This document shows, one piece after another, positions 28,566-37,176 of a stretch of DNA of 64,000 nt (the first letter of the stretch is position 1; every line of letters starts with the position of its first letter). A program made the position numbers and the translations under genes. The notes under the pieces are model-generated. The model did not search any database and was not told the DNA's origin. It saw only the letters and a list, made by a program, of their open reading frames with translations. Source of the stretch: JALTDM01 sp964421355 (GTDB lineage Bacteria; Bacteroidota; Bacteroidia; Bacteroidales; JALTDM01); the NCBI GenBank assembly GCA_964421355.1, contig CAYQWX010000005.1, positions 1 through 64,000 of the forward strand. The letters run 5' to 3'.

Positions 28566-31500
28566 ATGAAAAAAATTTTATTAATCATATTACTCATCTT
28601 TCCTTTTATATCAAGTTTTTCTCAAAGGAACTTAAAAAATTTGACTTTTATAAATTTCTCTATCGATGATGGCTTGTCTCAAAGCTCTGTTACTCAAATT
28701 TTTCAAGACTCTCGTTACTATATGTGGTTTGCCACATTAGATGGACTGAATAAATATAATGGGGTAACTTTCAAAATATATTCTCACGAGCCTGATAATG
28801 ACAAAACAATATCCAGCAAATGGATTTATGATATAGTAGAAGACAAAGAAGGTTACCTATGGGTAGCAACTCTAAATGGATTAAATAGATTTGATAGAAA
28901 AACCCAAACTTTCAAAAGATTTCTTAATGATCCGAACAATTCAAGAAGCTTACCCGAAAATGTAGTAAAAGGACTCTATGTAGATGAAAACAATGTCCTG
29001 TGGGTACGGACAGATAATTTTTTATCCAAATATGTTAATGGAGAATTTTATTCCTATGCCATTCCTCAAAAACCTCTTACTAGATTAAACCCTTATACCC
29101 ACATACCCATAGTAGAAACTGACGATATTTTATGGACTACCTCATCAAAAGGCTTAATAGCCTTTTATAAAAACACAGAAGTCCAAAAGATATACAAGCA
29201 CAAAGAAGGAGATCCCTTTAGTATTTCTTCAGATGAAGTTACTTCACTTGCTGTAGATGGACAAAAAAACTTATGGATAGGAACAAATAACGGATTAAAT
29301 GTAATGGATATAAATTCCAACACATTTACTCAAATATTTGTAAAAGATTCTACAGGATTGTTATCTAATAAAATAAATGTCCTTTATACCGACAATTTAG
29401 GAAACATTTGGATAGGAACAGACAAAGGCTTAAATGTTTGTCCTTTATTTGATAATGTATTCCAATCAATGGATAACAAATATTTTTTTCGTGCTTTCGT
29501 ACATGAAGACAACAACCCCAATAGCCTAAGTTTCAACAATGTTACCTCTATATACGAAGACTTTTCTTTCAATCTATGGGTAGGGACCTATGGAGGAGGA
29601 GTAAACAAAGCAGACTTAAAACCCAAAAAATTTCAAATAATAAGAAATAATCACACAAAAAATTCCATCGATTTATCCTCAAATCAAATAGCCGGATTAT
29701 TAGAATATACTCCCGATGTATTATGGATTGGAACTTACGGCAAAGGATTAAACATTCTTAACCTTAAAACAAAAAAAGTAACACATATATTCGCAGATGG
29801 TACAACATTTAAAAGCCTTACCAACAACTATGTACATTCAATAATAAAACTTAAAAACGGATTAATATTTTTAGGTACCAGAAATGGTATAACTGTATAT
29901 GACCCTGCACAAAATAAATTTTTTGATATCCAAGATTATTATCCAATGTTAGATTTCCCTCAACTTAAAAACAACCGGATATACGAAATGTTGGAAGATG
30001 TTAAACACGATGTCTGGATTGCTACAAACATGGGATTATTCAAATTTAACACAAACACAAAAGAAATTGATGCATATTACTTAAATGATGGATTAAAAAG
30101 TAATTCTATATGGTCATTATATGAAGATGATTTCGGTAAAATATGGATTGGCACAACAAAAGGTATAAACATTTACGATTTATTCGCTAATGATAACAAA
30201 TTCCATGACTTTTCAGAATATCTAGCACCTGATTCTGCTTTGAAAAAAGGAGAACATAATAAATTATCAAATGAAAACGTATATTCCATTACCCAAACAA
30301 AAAAATACTATTGGTTTGGCACTACAGGTGGGTTAAACCGCTATGACCCCATTTCCAAAAAAATTAAATATTATTTAAAAAAAGACGGACTACCAAATGA
30401 AAACATATACGATATTGTAGTAGATAACAATAATAACTTATGGTTTAGCACTAATAGAGGATTAGTATTCTTAAAAACATCAACTAATCTAATTAAATCA
30501 TTTGATAAAGAAGACGGCTTGCAAGACTTGGAATTTAACAAAGGAGCAAGAGCGAAGGGCTCTGATGGAAAAATCTTTTTCGGAGGGATAAACGGATTAA
30601 ATTATTTTTATCCTGATTCCATAAGGGAAAACCTGTTTATTCCGAAAACAAGCTTTGATGAAGTAATAATATTTGACAAAGAAGGAAAAAGTAGAACTAT
30701 ATATGTAGATAATAAAGATACCATAACATTAACACCTAAAGACAAATCAATTAAAATAACTTTTTCTGCTTTGGAATTTACCAATCCTTCTAAAAATCAA
30801 TACAAATATTATTTGGAAGGAATGGACGAAAAGTGGATAAATGCAGGTCATCAAAATTTCGTATCTTATACTAACTTGGAACCGGGAGACTATATATTAC
30901 ATGTTCAGGGGTCAAACAATGACTTGAAATGGAGTTTACCAATAAGATTATATATTAGAGTAAAGCCCCCTTTTTGGAAAACTATTTGGGCATTTTTGTT
31001 ATATATAATAATACTTGGTGGAATAATATTCTTACTAATAAGATATAGAACTGAAAAATTAAGAAAAGACAATGAATTATTACGGGAAAAACAAAAAGCC
31101 GCAATAGAAATAGCAAAATCAAGAGAAGAACTTGCAGCAAAAAACAAAGATTTGCATGACAGCCTCTCTTATGCAAAGCGAATACAACAGGCAATAATGC
31201 CTACTAGATATTTAATGAAAAAATATTTCCCAGAATCATTTGTCTTTTACCACCCAAGAGACATAGTAAGTGGTGATTTTTATTGGTTTTTGGAAAAAGA
31301 TTATAAATTTTATGTAGCTGCTGTTGATTGTACAGGACACGGTGTGCCAGGAGCATTTATGAGCCTTATCGGCTTAAATATGCTTCATAATATAGTAGAA
31401 GTAGATAATATAGATCGTGCTGGAAAAATTTTGGACGAACTAAACAAAAGCATTTATGACAATCTAAACAAAGAAATAGAAAATGTAACCGTTCAGGATG

Positions 31501-31907
31501 GAATGGATATGTCTTTGGTAGTAATAGATTTAATTAACAAACAAGTAAACTTTTCCGGTGCAAAAAATCCATTAGTACTCATTCGTAATGGAGAATATAT
31601 AGAAATTCCTGCCAACAAATATCCTATAGGCTCCTTTAAATATGATTTCAAGACATTCTTCAACGAATATGATTTTGAAATACAAAAAGGCGATACAATA
31701 TATTTGTTTAGTGATGGTTATGCCGACCAGTTCGGAGGTCCAAAAGGTAAAAAATTTAAAAAGAAAAATTTTAGAAATTTATTAATCGAAATATCAAAAT
31801 TACCTATAAACGAACAATATAAAAAAGTAAAACAAGTTTTTTATGATTGGAAAGGAGACTTACCTCAAGTAGATGATATTTTACTTATTGGCATAAAACT
31901 TTTGTAA
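28566..31907 (+). CDS. Periplasmic beta-propeller sensor with SpoIIE/PP2C phosphatase output
   Basis: A single-pass inner-membrane signalling protein of 1113 residues. A signal peptide (ending SFSQ) is followed by 12 or more two-component-regulator propeller repeats (WFATLDGLNKYN, LWVATLNGLNRFD, IWIGTDKGLNV and so on), about residues 25-720. Then come a Y_Y_Y Ig-like domain (about 730-797), one membrane helix (about 802-823) and a coiled coil (about 824-880). The C-terminal SpoIIE domain (about 890-1110) has RDIVSGDFYWF, VDCTGHGVPGAFMS and FSDGYADQFGG, which supply the metal-binding aspartates. In the hybrid two-component family the usual output is a histidine kinase; here it is a Ser/Thr phosphatase. 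It probably dephosphorylates an anti-sigma-antagonist-type partner, but no such gene is nearby. The likely stimulus is a periplasmic glycan fragment (inference). Confidence 0.92.
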   Translation: MKKILLIILLIFPFISSFSQRNLKNLTFINFSIDDGLSQSSVTQIFQDSRYYMWFATLDGLNKYNGVTFKIYSHEPDNDKTISSKWIYDIVEDKEGYLWVATLNGLNRFDRKTQTFKRFLNDPNNSRSLPENVVKGLYVDENNVLWVRTDNFLSKYVNGEFYSYAIPQKPLTRLNPYTHIPIVETDDILWTTSSKGLIAFYKNTEVQKIYKHKEGDPFSISSDEVTSLAVDGQKNLWIGTNNGLNVMDINSNTFTQIFVKDSTGLLSNKINVLYTDNLGNIWIGTDKGLNVCPLFDNVFQSMDNKYFFRAFVHEDNNPNSLSFNNVTSIYEDFSFNLWVGTYGGGVNKADLKPKKFQIIRNNHTKNSIDLSSNQIAGLLEYTPDVLWIGTYGKGLNILNLKTKKVTHIFADGTTFKSLTNNYVHSIIKLKNGLIFLGTRNGITVYDPAQNKFFDIQDYYPMLDFPQLKNNRIYEMLEDVKHDVWIATNMGLFKFNTNTKEIDAYYLNDGLKSNSIWSLYEDDFGKIWIGTTKGINIYDLFANDNKFHDFSEYLAPDSALKKGEHNKLSNENVYSITQTKKYYWFGTTGGLNRYDPISKKIKYYLKKDGLPNENIYDIVVDNNNNLWFSTNRGLVFLKTSTNLIKSFDKEDGLQDLEFNKGARAKGSDGKIFFGGINGLNYFYPDSIRENLFIPKTSFDEVIIFDKEGKSRTIYVDNKDTITLTPKDKSIKITFSALEFTNPSKNQYKYYLEGMDEKWINAGHQNFVSYTNLEPGDYILHVQGSNNDLKWSLPIRLYIRVKPPFWKTIWAFLLYIIILGGIIFLLIRYRTEKLRKDNELLREKQKAAIEIAKSREELAAKNKDLHDSLSYAKRIQQAIMPTRYLMKKYFPESFVFYHPRDIVSGDFYWFLEKDYKFYVAAVDCTGHGVPGAFMSLIGLNMLHNIVEVDNIDRAGKILDELNKSIYDNLNKEIENVTVQDGMDMSLVVIDLINKQVNFSGAKNPLVLIRNGEYIEIPANKYPIGSFKYDFKTFFNEYDFEIQKGDTIYLFSDGYADQFGGPKGKKFKKKNFRNLLIEISKLPINEQYKKVKQVFYDWKGDLPQVDDILLIGIKLL

Positions 31908-31915
31908 TAACTTTG
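31908..31915 (+). promoter_or_regulatory. -7 element upstream of the 31940 gene
   Basis: Exact TAACTTTG overlapping the end of the sensor gene region. TTG lies 17 bases upstream (31888-31890). It overlaps the extended frame start at 31913, supporting ATG 31940. Confidence 0.5.
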
Positions 31916-31939
31916 CATAAAATCAAATCTAAATTGATA

Positions 31940-32632
31940 ATGAAAAAAATATTTTATTACATCATATTATTATTTTCATATTTAAACTCCTTTTCTCAAC
32001 AACAAAATGATACAATAAAAAAAATACCTTATTCCAACGACTATATATTCAAAGATGGCATTTATTTGGAATTTCATCAATTTTTAGAAAATAATCCTAT
32101 GCCCAAATATAAAATAATATCAAATATATCTAAAAAATCTCCTTTATTTATCAGCGAAGCAGTAAAAAAAGACACTATTTACTATATAAATAATAACGGG
32201 TTAATATCACCTGTTCCGACAAAAACACTTTGGGGATATTGTGAAAACAATACCGTGTTTATAAACTATAATGGAAAGTTCAACAGAATAATTATAATTG
32301 GCTCAATTGGTTTTTTCATATCTCAAATTACCGTAACGTCTTCAGAATATGTAGAACCTTACAATCCATATTATTACTATGATTCTTATTATTATCCTAT
32401 GTCAGGAACAGAAAGAGCCGTAAAGTCCGATGAGCTCAGACGTTATCTCATAGACTTTAAAACAGGACAGGTTTTACCTTTCTCTTATCAGAACTTAGAA
32501 ATACTGTTATCTGCAGACACCGAACTCTACCAACAATATACATCTTTACGCAAACGAAAAAGAAAAAAATTAGCCTTTATGTATTTGCGGCGATTTAATG
32601 AACGAAACCCTCTATATCTACCTAATTACTAA
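31940..32632 (+). CDS. Secreted protein of unknown function, Tyr-rich loop
   Basis: I do not recognise the family. From ATG 31940 the protein has 230 residues and a signal peptide ending near NSFSQ. The body has a short repeated-looking start (DGIYLEFHQFLENNP), a hydrophobic stretch (RIIIIGSIGFFIS) near the middle, then a Tyr-rich loop (YNPYYYYDSYYYP). A basic C-terminal part contains RKRKRKKLAFMYLRR. The hydrophobic stretch could be a buried strand or a membrane hairpin. It follows the propeller-SpoIIE gene by 32 bases but has its own -7 box. The last 4 bases overlap the stop of the convergent GH57 gene. No enzyme motif is seen. Confidence 0.75.
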   Translation: MKKIFYYIILLFSYLNSFSQQQNDTIKKIPYSNDYIFKDGIYLEFHQFLENNPMPKYKIISNISKKSPLFISEAVKKDTIYYINNNGLISPVPTKTLWGYCENNTVFINYNGKFNRIIIIGSIGFFISQITVTSSEYVEPYNPYYYYDSYYYPMSGTERAVKSDELRRYLIDFKTGQVLPFSYQNLEILLSADTELYQQYTSLRKRKRKKLAFMYLRRFNERNPLYLPNY

Positions 32633-33840
32633 ACGGACATCTTTTTTTGTCTTCGTCTTTTTGCTCTTACCCTCTCTATAAAATCAGATAAAATATTCAT
32701 ATAATTTATATAAGCTTGGTAAGGAGTTTCATAAGGATTAAAATATTTATGTACATCTCCGTCACTAAACCATTTTGTACACATATAATAAAAATGATCA
32801 CTCGTTTGTAAATACAACCAATCTTTTTTCAAAGTATCATCTTTTATATTTCTAACATCTTTTATTATGGAATACAACTTTTGAAAAGCATCATCTTGCA
32901 AGTCATTTCCTAACCAAGCTGTTAAATCTCTTTCTTCATCAGCCCATGATATAGGATGTTCCACATTGTATCCTCCTACAGGTTCAAAAGTTTGTGCCAC
33001 TTCGGTAGGAGTCATAAATTTATAATCGGTTTGAGAAAATACAATCTCCGGTAATGCCCTCATAAAATCAAAAATACCTGTTTCTGCCCATTGATGTTCA
33101 CCAAAAGTTTCATAATCCATAAACAAGTTTATAATTTTTTCTTCTTCTGGAATAGCTTTCAGCCAACTAACATATTTTTCTGCAGTAAGAGGCCATTCAC
33201 TCCAAGCCCTGTTTGAAAAACGGAAAGCAATATCGTCACTCAACCTGAAATTCTTCAATAGAAGTTTTAGTTTTGGATTTATAACATTCTGGTACAAATA
33301 ATTAGGACTTTTCCAACCTAAAGTATGTTTTGCACCTTCGGTCAATTGTGCTATAAACCCCATATCCGCCACCATCCTTCCTATTTCATTAGAATATATC
33401 AACTCGGTATTTCTAAATACTTTGGGAGAATAGCCAAATAATTTTTTTATTTTGTCTTTGTGTAACCTTACTTGACGCTTAAATTCCCGTTCATCTACCA
33501 ATGAAACAAGTGAATGTGGATAAGTTTCGGCAAGCAACTCTACATTACCGGTATCTACCAAGCGTTGAAAACTCTCCAATACTTCCGGAGCATATTCTTG
33601 GAATTGATCAAGAGCAGTACTTGATATAGAAAACGATACTTTAAAGGTTTCTCCGTATTTTTCAATTAATTCAAGTAACAATGAATTCATTGGCAGATAA
33701 CATTTGTCTGCCACTTTTCTTAATATTGTTCTATTAGCATAATCGTCATAGTAATAATGATTATTTCCTATATCAAAAAAACGGTAAGTTCTTAATCTAT
33801 ATGGTTGGTGCACCTGAAAATAAAAACAAATAGCTTTCAT
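32629..33840 (-). CDS. Glycoside hydrolase family 57 (alpha-amylase-like)
   Basis: A 403-residue protein without a signal peptide, so probably cytosolic, acting on alpha-glucans such as glycogen or maltodextrins. The GH57 (beta/alpha)7 barrel begins with FYFQVHQPYRLR (conserved region 1). The catalytic nucleophile is Glu146 in FRNTELIY and the acid/base Asp242 in FMDYETFGEHQ; AETYPHSL is another conserved segment. Length matches the compact alpha-amylase-type GH57 proteins of Bacteroidota, rather than the roughly 700-residue 4-alpha-glucanotransferases. In relatives it is often near glycogen synthase or a glycosyltransferase; none is here. It has a consensus promoter of its own. Confidence 0.93.
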   Translation of the reverse strand: MKAICFYFQVHQPYRLRTYRFFDIGNNHYYYDDYANRTILRKVADKCYLPMNSLLLELIEKYGETFKVSFSISSTALDQFQEYAPEVLESFQRLVDTGNVELLAETYPHSLVSLVDEREFKRQVRLHKDKIKKLFGYSPKVFRNTELIYSNEIGRMVADMGFIAQLTEGAKHTLGWKSPNYLYQNVINPKLKLLLKNFRLSDDIAFRFSNRAWSEWPLTAEKYVSWLKAIPEEEKIINLFMDYETFGEHQWAETGIFDFMRALPEIVFSQTDYKFMTPTEVAQTFEPVGGYNVEHPISWADEERDLTAWLGNDLQDDAFQKLYSIIKDVRNIKDDTLKKDWLYLQTSDHFYYMCTKWFSDGDVHKYFNPYETPYQAYINYMNILSDFIERVRAKRRRQKKMSV

Positions 33841-33858
33841 ATTCTAAATTATTTTTTA

Positions 33859-33891
33859 CAAAAATAAACATTTTATAATTGTTATTGCAAA
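33859..33891 (-). promoter_or_regulatory. Consensus promoter of the GH57 gene
   Basis: Minus-strand TTTG (33891-33888), a 21-base spacer and TATTTTTG (33866-33859) match both Bacteroidota boxes exactly. The -7 box is 19 bases before ATG 33840. Confidence 0.75.
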
Positions 33892-33911
33892 CTATTTAAC
33901 TTTCTTTACCT

Positions 33912-33919
33912 TAATTTTG
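33912..33919 (+). promoter_or_regulatory. -7 element of thpR
   Basis: Exact TAATTTTG 21 bases before ATG 33941. It overlaps the TTG that would extend the frame to 33917 and so favours the ATG. Confidence 0.5.
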
Positions 33920-33940
33920 GAAGACAATAAAGAATGTAAG

Positions 33941-34525
33941 ATGAAAGCAAAAAAAGAAAACAAAAAACGCATTTTTATAGGAAGTTTTACAAAAACAAAC
34001 AAACTTTATTCTGAATATAATGTAATAAAAAACATCTTTAATAAAAGTGGAAAAATATCTTGGACAAAAACACCACATAATTTTCATATCACATATCAAT
34101 TTTTAGGTAATATAGAGATTAACAATGCAGAGAAAATAAATGATTTTCTCAAGAATACTTTTTCTGAACAAATACCTATTGAAATAGAAATAAAAGGATT
34201 GGGATATTTTTTACGAAAAGGAAATCCTTCTGTTTTATTTGCAAAAGTGATTGAACAAAAGGGCACATTAAAGCATCTTTATAAAAAAATAAATAACTTT
34301 TTAATCAATGAAGGAATTGTAGAAGAAACTGTTTCTAACAAGCCTTTCTACCCTCACATAACCTTGGGTAGAATAAAAAAGACTAATTATATGTTTTTTG
34401 AACAAATAGAAAAATACAAAAATTATAATTTTGGAACAATAAGTTATATCAAAATAAATGTAATAGAAAGCATATTATTACCTGACGGAGCACTCTATAA
34501 AATATTTCATAACAATGATATATAA
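33941..34525 (+). CDS. thpR: RNA 2',3'-cyclic phosphodiesterase (LigT/2H family)
   Basis: Cytosolic 2H phosphoesterase that opens 2',3'-cyclic phosphate RNA ends; E. coli ThpR also shows 2'-5' ligase activity in vitro. The 194-residue protein has the two HxTx motifs of the family: HITY (in NFHITYQFLG) and HITL (in PHITLGRIK), about 95 residues apart. The KRIFIGSF start is typical. The real start is ATG 33941; a TTG 24 bases upstream overlaps the promoter. A hairpin follows the stop. The RNA target in the cell is unknown, as for most of the family. Confidence 0.9.
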   Translation: MKAKKENKKRIFIGSFTKTNKLYSEYNVIKNIFNKSGKISWTKTPHNFHITYQFLGNIEINNAEKINDFLKNTFSEQIPIEIEIKGLGYFLRKGNPSVLFAKVIEQKGTLKHLYKKINNFLINEGIVEETVSNKPFYPHITLGRIKKTNYMFFEQIEKYKNYNFGTISYIKINVIESILLPDGALYKIFHNNDI

Positions 34526-34530
34526 AACAA

Positions 34531-34561
34531 AATAAGGTGCCCCATGATAAGGCACCCTATT
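34531..34561. terminator. Hairpin between convergent thpR and T9SS gene
   Basis: An 11-bp stem with one A-C mismatch (34531-34541 with 34551-34561) and a 9-base loop. A- and T-rich flanks are weaker than at the other terminators. Confidence 0.7.
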
Positions 34562-34587
34562 TATCAATTTATAAACTTACTGAAAAA

Positions 34588-35622
34588 TTAATTTTTAATA
34601 AATTGTTTTGCTATAGTTTGAGAATTAGTAGTTTTGATCTTCATTAAATAATTGCCTGAAAACAAACCACTAACATCAATTGACACTTTTTTGTTATTAT
34701 CATTAATCACTTTTACAACTTTGCCATTTGCATTGTAAATAGTAATTTGCTTTACCGGAACTTGAGCTTCTATAAACATCTTGTTATTTACAGGATTAGG
34801 ATAAAGTTTTATTCCTTGATTACTAGCAACATCTTTTATAGAAGAAGTTCCATCAAACCTGTACGTAACACCTTTCACATTATTACCATCTACGGTAAAG
34901 CCCAATAGTATATCTCCATAACCATTAACGTAAAAGGCATAATTTATATCACTATAAGTGGTATCTATAAAATTTTTCCAACCTAAATTAAAAGTAACAA
35001 CATGAACATCTACAACTTCATGATGTGTTGCATTCCTCTTATTCAATAATACATTTGAATATTGTATCCCTGGAAGTTTTAATATTCCATAACCAATTGC
35101 TGTATCTTTTACATCAGTATTCATTGTCATTCTCACAGAATCTATCTCTACTCCATTTACAGTAGTATCAAAAGGAAATGTTGTGCTCATTTGAGATGCA
35201 TCTGTAAAATTGTCTCCATAAGTAAAAGGACTAACCAGTGCCGTTAACGGATCACTAAACCTGGCAGGATTACCTTTAAGCAAAAATCCTATAAGTTCCA
35301 CTTTGTCGGAACTCGTTTTGTAAAAACTGGTATCCACTGATGAAATTTGGGCAAAAGTAGCATCTCCAAAAGCATCATTATTATCAACGGTAGATGGTGC
35401 AACCGTAATTGTAGTATCTACATAAGACGGGTGCAAATTGGTATAATCCCATGTTACATTTTCGCCTCTATTAACATTTGGACTAAGAACGGATACTGTG
35501 TCATGAGCATTGATGAACATGTCACCAATTTCAGGAGCATCTGATACTGTTAGAGTTGGCTGTGCGTTTACTCCAATAAATGCTCCCAGTGTCATTACAA
35601 TAAATAATACTTTCTTTTTCAT
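34588..35622 (-). CDS. Small T9SS-sorted secreted protein
   Basis: A 344-residue protein with a signal peptide (ending VNAQ near 21) and a central beta-rich region of about 230 residues without a recognised catalytic motif. The type A T9SS sorting domain starts near 270 with IKLYPNPVNNKMFIE and continues through ITIYNANGKVV to GNYLMKI and the terminal QFIKN. The domain should be cleaved after export. The middle part (TLTVSDAP, then VTWDYTNLHP) resembles other Bacteroidota T9SS cargo of unknown role. The gene starts 14 bases after the ahcY stop with no promoter between, so it may be expressed from the ahcY transcript, which would be an odd pairing. Confidence 0.9.
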   Translation of the reverse strand: MKKKVLFIVMTLGAFIGVNAQPTLTVSDAPEIGDMFINAHDTVSVLSPNVNRGENVTWDYTNLHPSYVDTTITVAPSTVDNNDAFGDATFAQISSVDTSFYKTSSDKVELIGFLLKGNPARFSDPLTALVSPFTYGDNFTDASQMSTTFPFDTTVNGVEIDSVRMTMNTDVKDTAIGYGILKLPGIQYSNVLLNKRNATHHEVVDVHVVTFNLGWKNFIDTTYSDINYAFYVNGYGDILLGFTVDGNNVKGVTYRFDGTSSIKDVASNQGIKLYPNPVNNKMFIEAQVPVKQITIYNANGKVVKVINDNNKKVSIDVSGLFSGNYLMKIKTTNSQTIAKQFIKN

Positions 35623-35636
35623 AGCTATTTGATTTT

Positions 35637-37058
35637 TTAATATCTATAATGTTCCGGTTTGTACGGACCATCAACATTCACGCCAATATATTCAGCTTGT
35701 TCAGGTGTCAGCTTTGTTAAATGTACTCCTAACTTATCAAGATGTAATCTTGCTACTTCTTCGTCAAGATGTTTTGGCAAGCGATATACATCCGTTGCAT
35801 AATTGTTTCTCCACAATTCTATTTGTGCTAAAGTTTGATTGGAGAATGAATTACTCATCACAAATGATGGATGACCAGTTGCATTCCCAAGATTTACCAA
35901 ACGACCTTCGCTAAGCAAGATAATGGAATGACCGTCAGGAAAAACAAATTGATCTACTTGTGGTTTTATGTTTATTCTTTTTATACCCGGATAATTTATG
36001 AGTTTATCCACTTGTATTTCATTATCAAAATGTCCGATATTACATACAATTGCACCATCTTTCATTTTTTCCATGTGTTCTATCCTAATTATATCTTTAT
36101 TCCCCGTGGTAGTAATAAAAATGTCTGTTTCTTCCACTACATCTTCCACTGTCTTAACCCTATAACCTTCCATTGCCGCTTGTAATGCACAAATCGGGTC
36201 TATCTCTGTAACAGTTACAATAGCACCAAACCCTCTCATAGACTGGGCAGAACCTTTACCAACATCTCCATATCCGCAAACAAGTACTCTTTTCCCTGCT
36301 ATCATAATATCCGTTGCTCTCTTGATACCATCGGCAAGAGATTCTCTACAACCATATAAATTATCAAATTTAGATTTTGTTACCGAATCATTTACATTTA
36401 TGGCAGGAAATAAAAGTTTCCCTTTTTCTTTCATTTGATACAAACGGTGTACTCCTGTTGTTGTTTCTTCCGATACACCTTTTATATTTTTTACATATCT
36501 ATGCCATTTGTCAGAATCTTTTTCATAAATGCTTTTGAGTCGTTTATATAATTCCCTTTCATCTTCTGCCATATTTTCAAAATCCAATTTTTTTAATATG
36601 GAAGGGTCATTTTCTATTTCGAAACCTTTATGTATCATCAAAGTAGCATCGCCTCCGTCATCCACTATCAAATCAGGTCCGCTACCATCTGGCCAAGTAA
36701 GAGCTTGCGAGGTAGCCCACCAATATTCTTCCAAAGTTTCACCTTTCCATGCAAATACAGGTATGCCTCTTTTAGCAATTGCAGCAGCAGCATGGTCTTG
36801 TGTAGAATAAATATTACAACTTGCCCATCTCACATCAGCTCCAAGTTCAACCAAAGTTTCAATCAATACGGCAGTTTGTATTGTCATATGTAATGAACCT
36901 GATATTTTTGCCCCTTTAAGAGGTTTTTCTTTCCCATACTTTTCTCGTAATGCCATTAGACCCGGCATTTCTTTTTCTGCCAATTCAATTTCTTTCCTTC
37001 CGAAATCAGCTAAGGATAAATCTTTTACTTTGTAAGGTAATTTTTCTGTTGCTATCAT
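35637..37058 (-). CDS. ahcY: S-adenosylhomocysteine hydrolase
   Basis: Cytosolic NAD-containing enzyme that splits S-adenosylhomocysteine into adenosine and homocysteine, removing the product inhibitor of methyltransferases. Its 473 residues match the long bacterial form. Motifs are SGSLHMTIQT, ASCNIYSTQDHAAAAI (substrate), NVNDSVTKSKFDN with the catalytic Lys, and the NAD-binding GYGDVGKGSA (262-271). HFDNEI and the C-terminal DGPYKPEHYRY are also intact. A -7 box TAACTTTG lies 22 bases upstream. Its presence suggests this organism recycles SAH by this route; no luxS or mtn is visible in the window. The T9SS gene follows 14 bases after its stop. Confidence 0.97.
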   Translation of the reverse strand: MIATEKLPYKVKDLSLADFGRKEIELAEKEMPGLMALREKYGKEKPLKGAKISGSLHMTIQTAVLIETLVELGADVRWASCNIYSTQDHAAAAIAKRGIPVFAWKGETLEEYWWATSQALTWPDGSGPDLIVDDGGDATLMIHKGFEIENDPSILKKLDFENMAEDERELYKRLKSIYEKDSDKWHRYVKNIKGVSEETTTGVHRLYQMKEKGKLLFPAINVNDSVTKSKFDNLYGCRESLADGIKRATDIMIAGKRVLVCGYGDVGKGSAQSMRGFGAIVTVTEIDPICALQAAMEGYRVKTVEDVVEETDIFITTTGNKDIIRIEHMEKMKDGAIVCNIGHFDNEIQVDKLINYPGIKRINIKPQVDQFVFPDGHSIILLSEGRLVNLGNATGHPSFVMSNSFSNQTLAQIELWRNNYATDVYRLPKHLDEEVARLHLDKLGVHLTKLTPEQAEYIGVNVDGPYKPEHYRY

Positions 37059-37079
37059 AATTTCTTTTTTTTAACTTTA

Positions 37080-37087
37080 CAAAGTTA
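37080..37087 (-). promoter_or_regulatory. -7 element of ahcY
   Basis: Exact TAACTTTG on the minus strand, 21 bases before ATG 37058. The nearest TTTG upstream is 28 bases away, so the -33 box is unclear. Confidence 0.5.
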
Positions 37088-37146
37088 CTATTTTTTTACA
37101 CATAAAAATTAAAAACAAATATATCTATTTCCAATAATTATTTTTT

Positions 37147-37154
37147 TACATTTG
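37147..37154 (+). promoter_or_regulatory. -7 element of the NatA/NatB-type operon
   Basis: Exact TACATTTG 22 bases before ATG 37177, in the AT-rich region shared with the divergent ahcY promoter. Confidence 0.5.
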
Positions 37155-37176
37155 CAATCTATTTTCATAAAATCTT

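Noticed and set aside
1760..37058. Methionine/SAM cycle cluster
   Set aside because: metK, ahcY and the gamma-lyase lie up to 35 kb apart on separate promoters, so this is a shared pathway but not a gene cluster.
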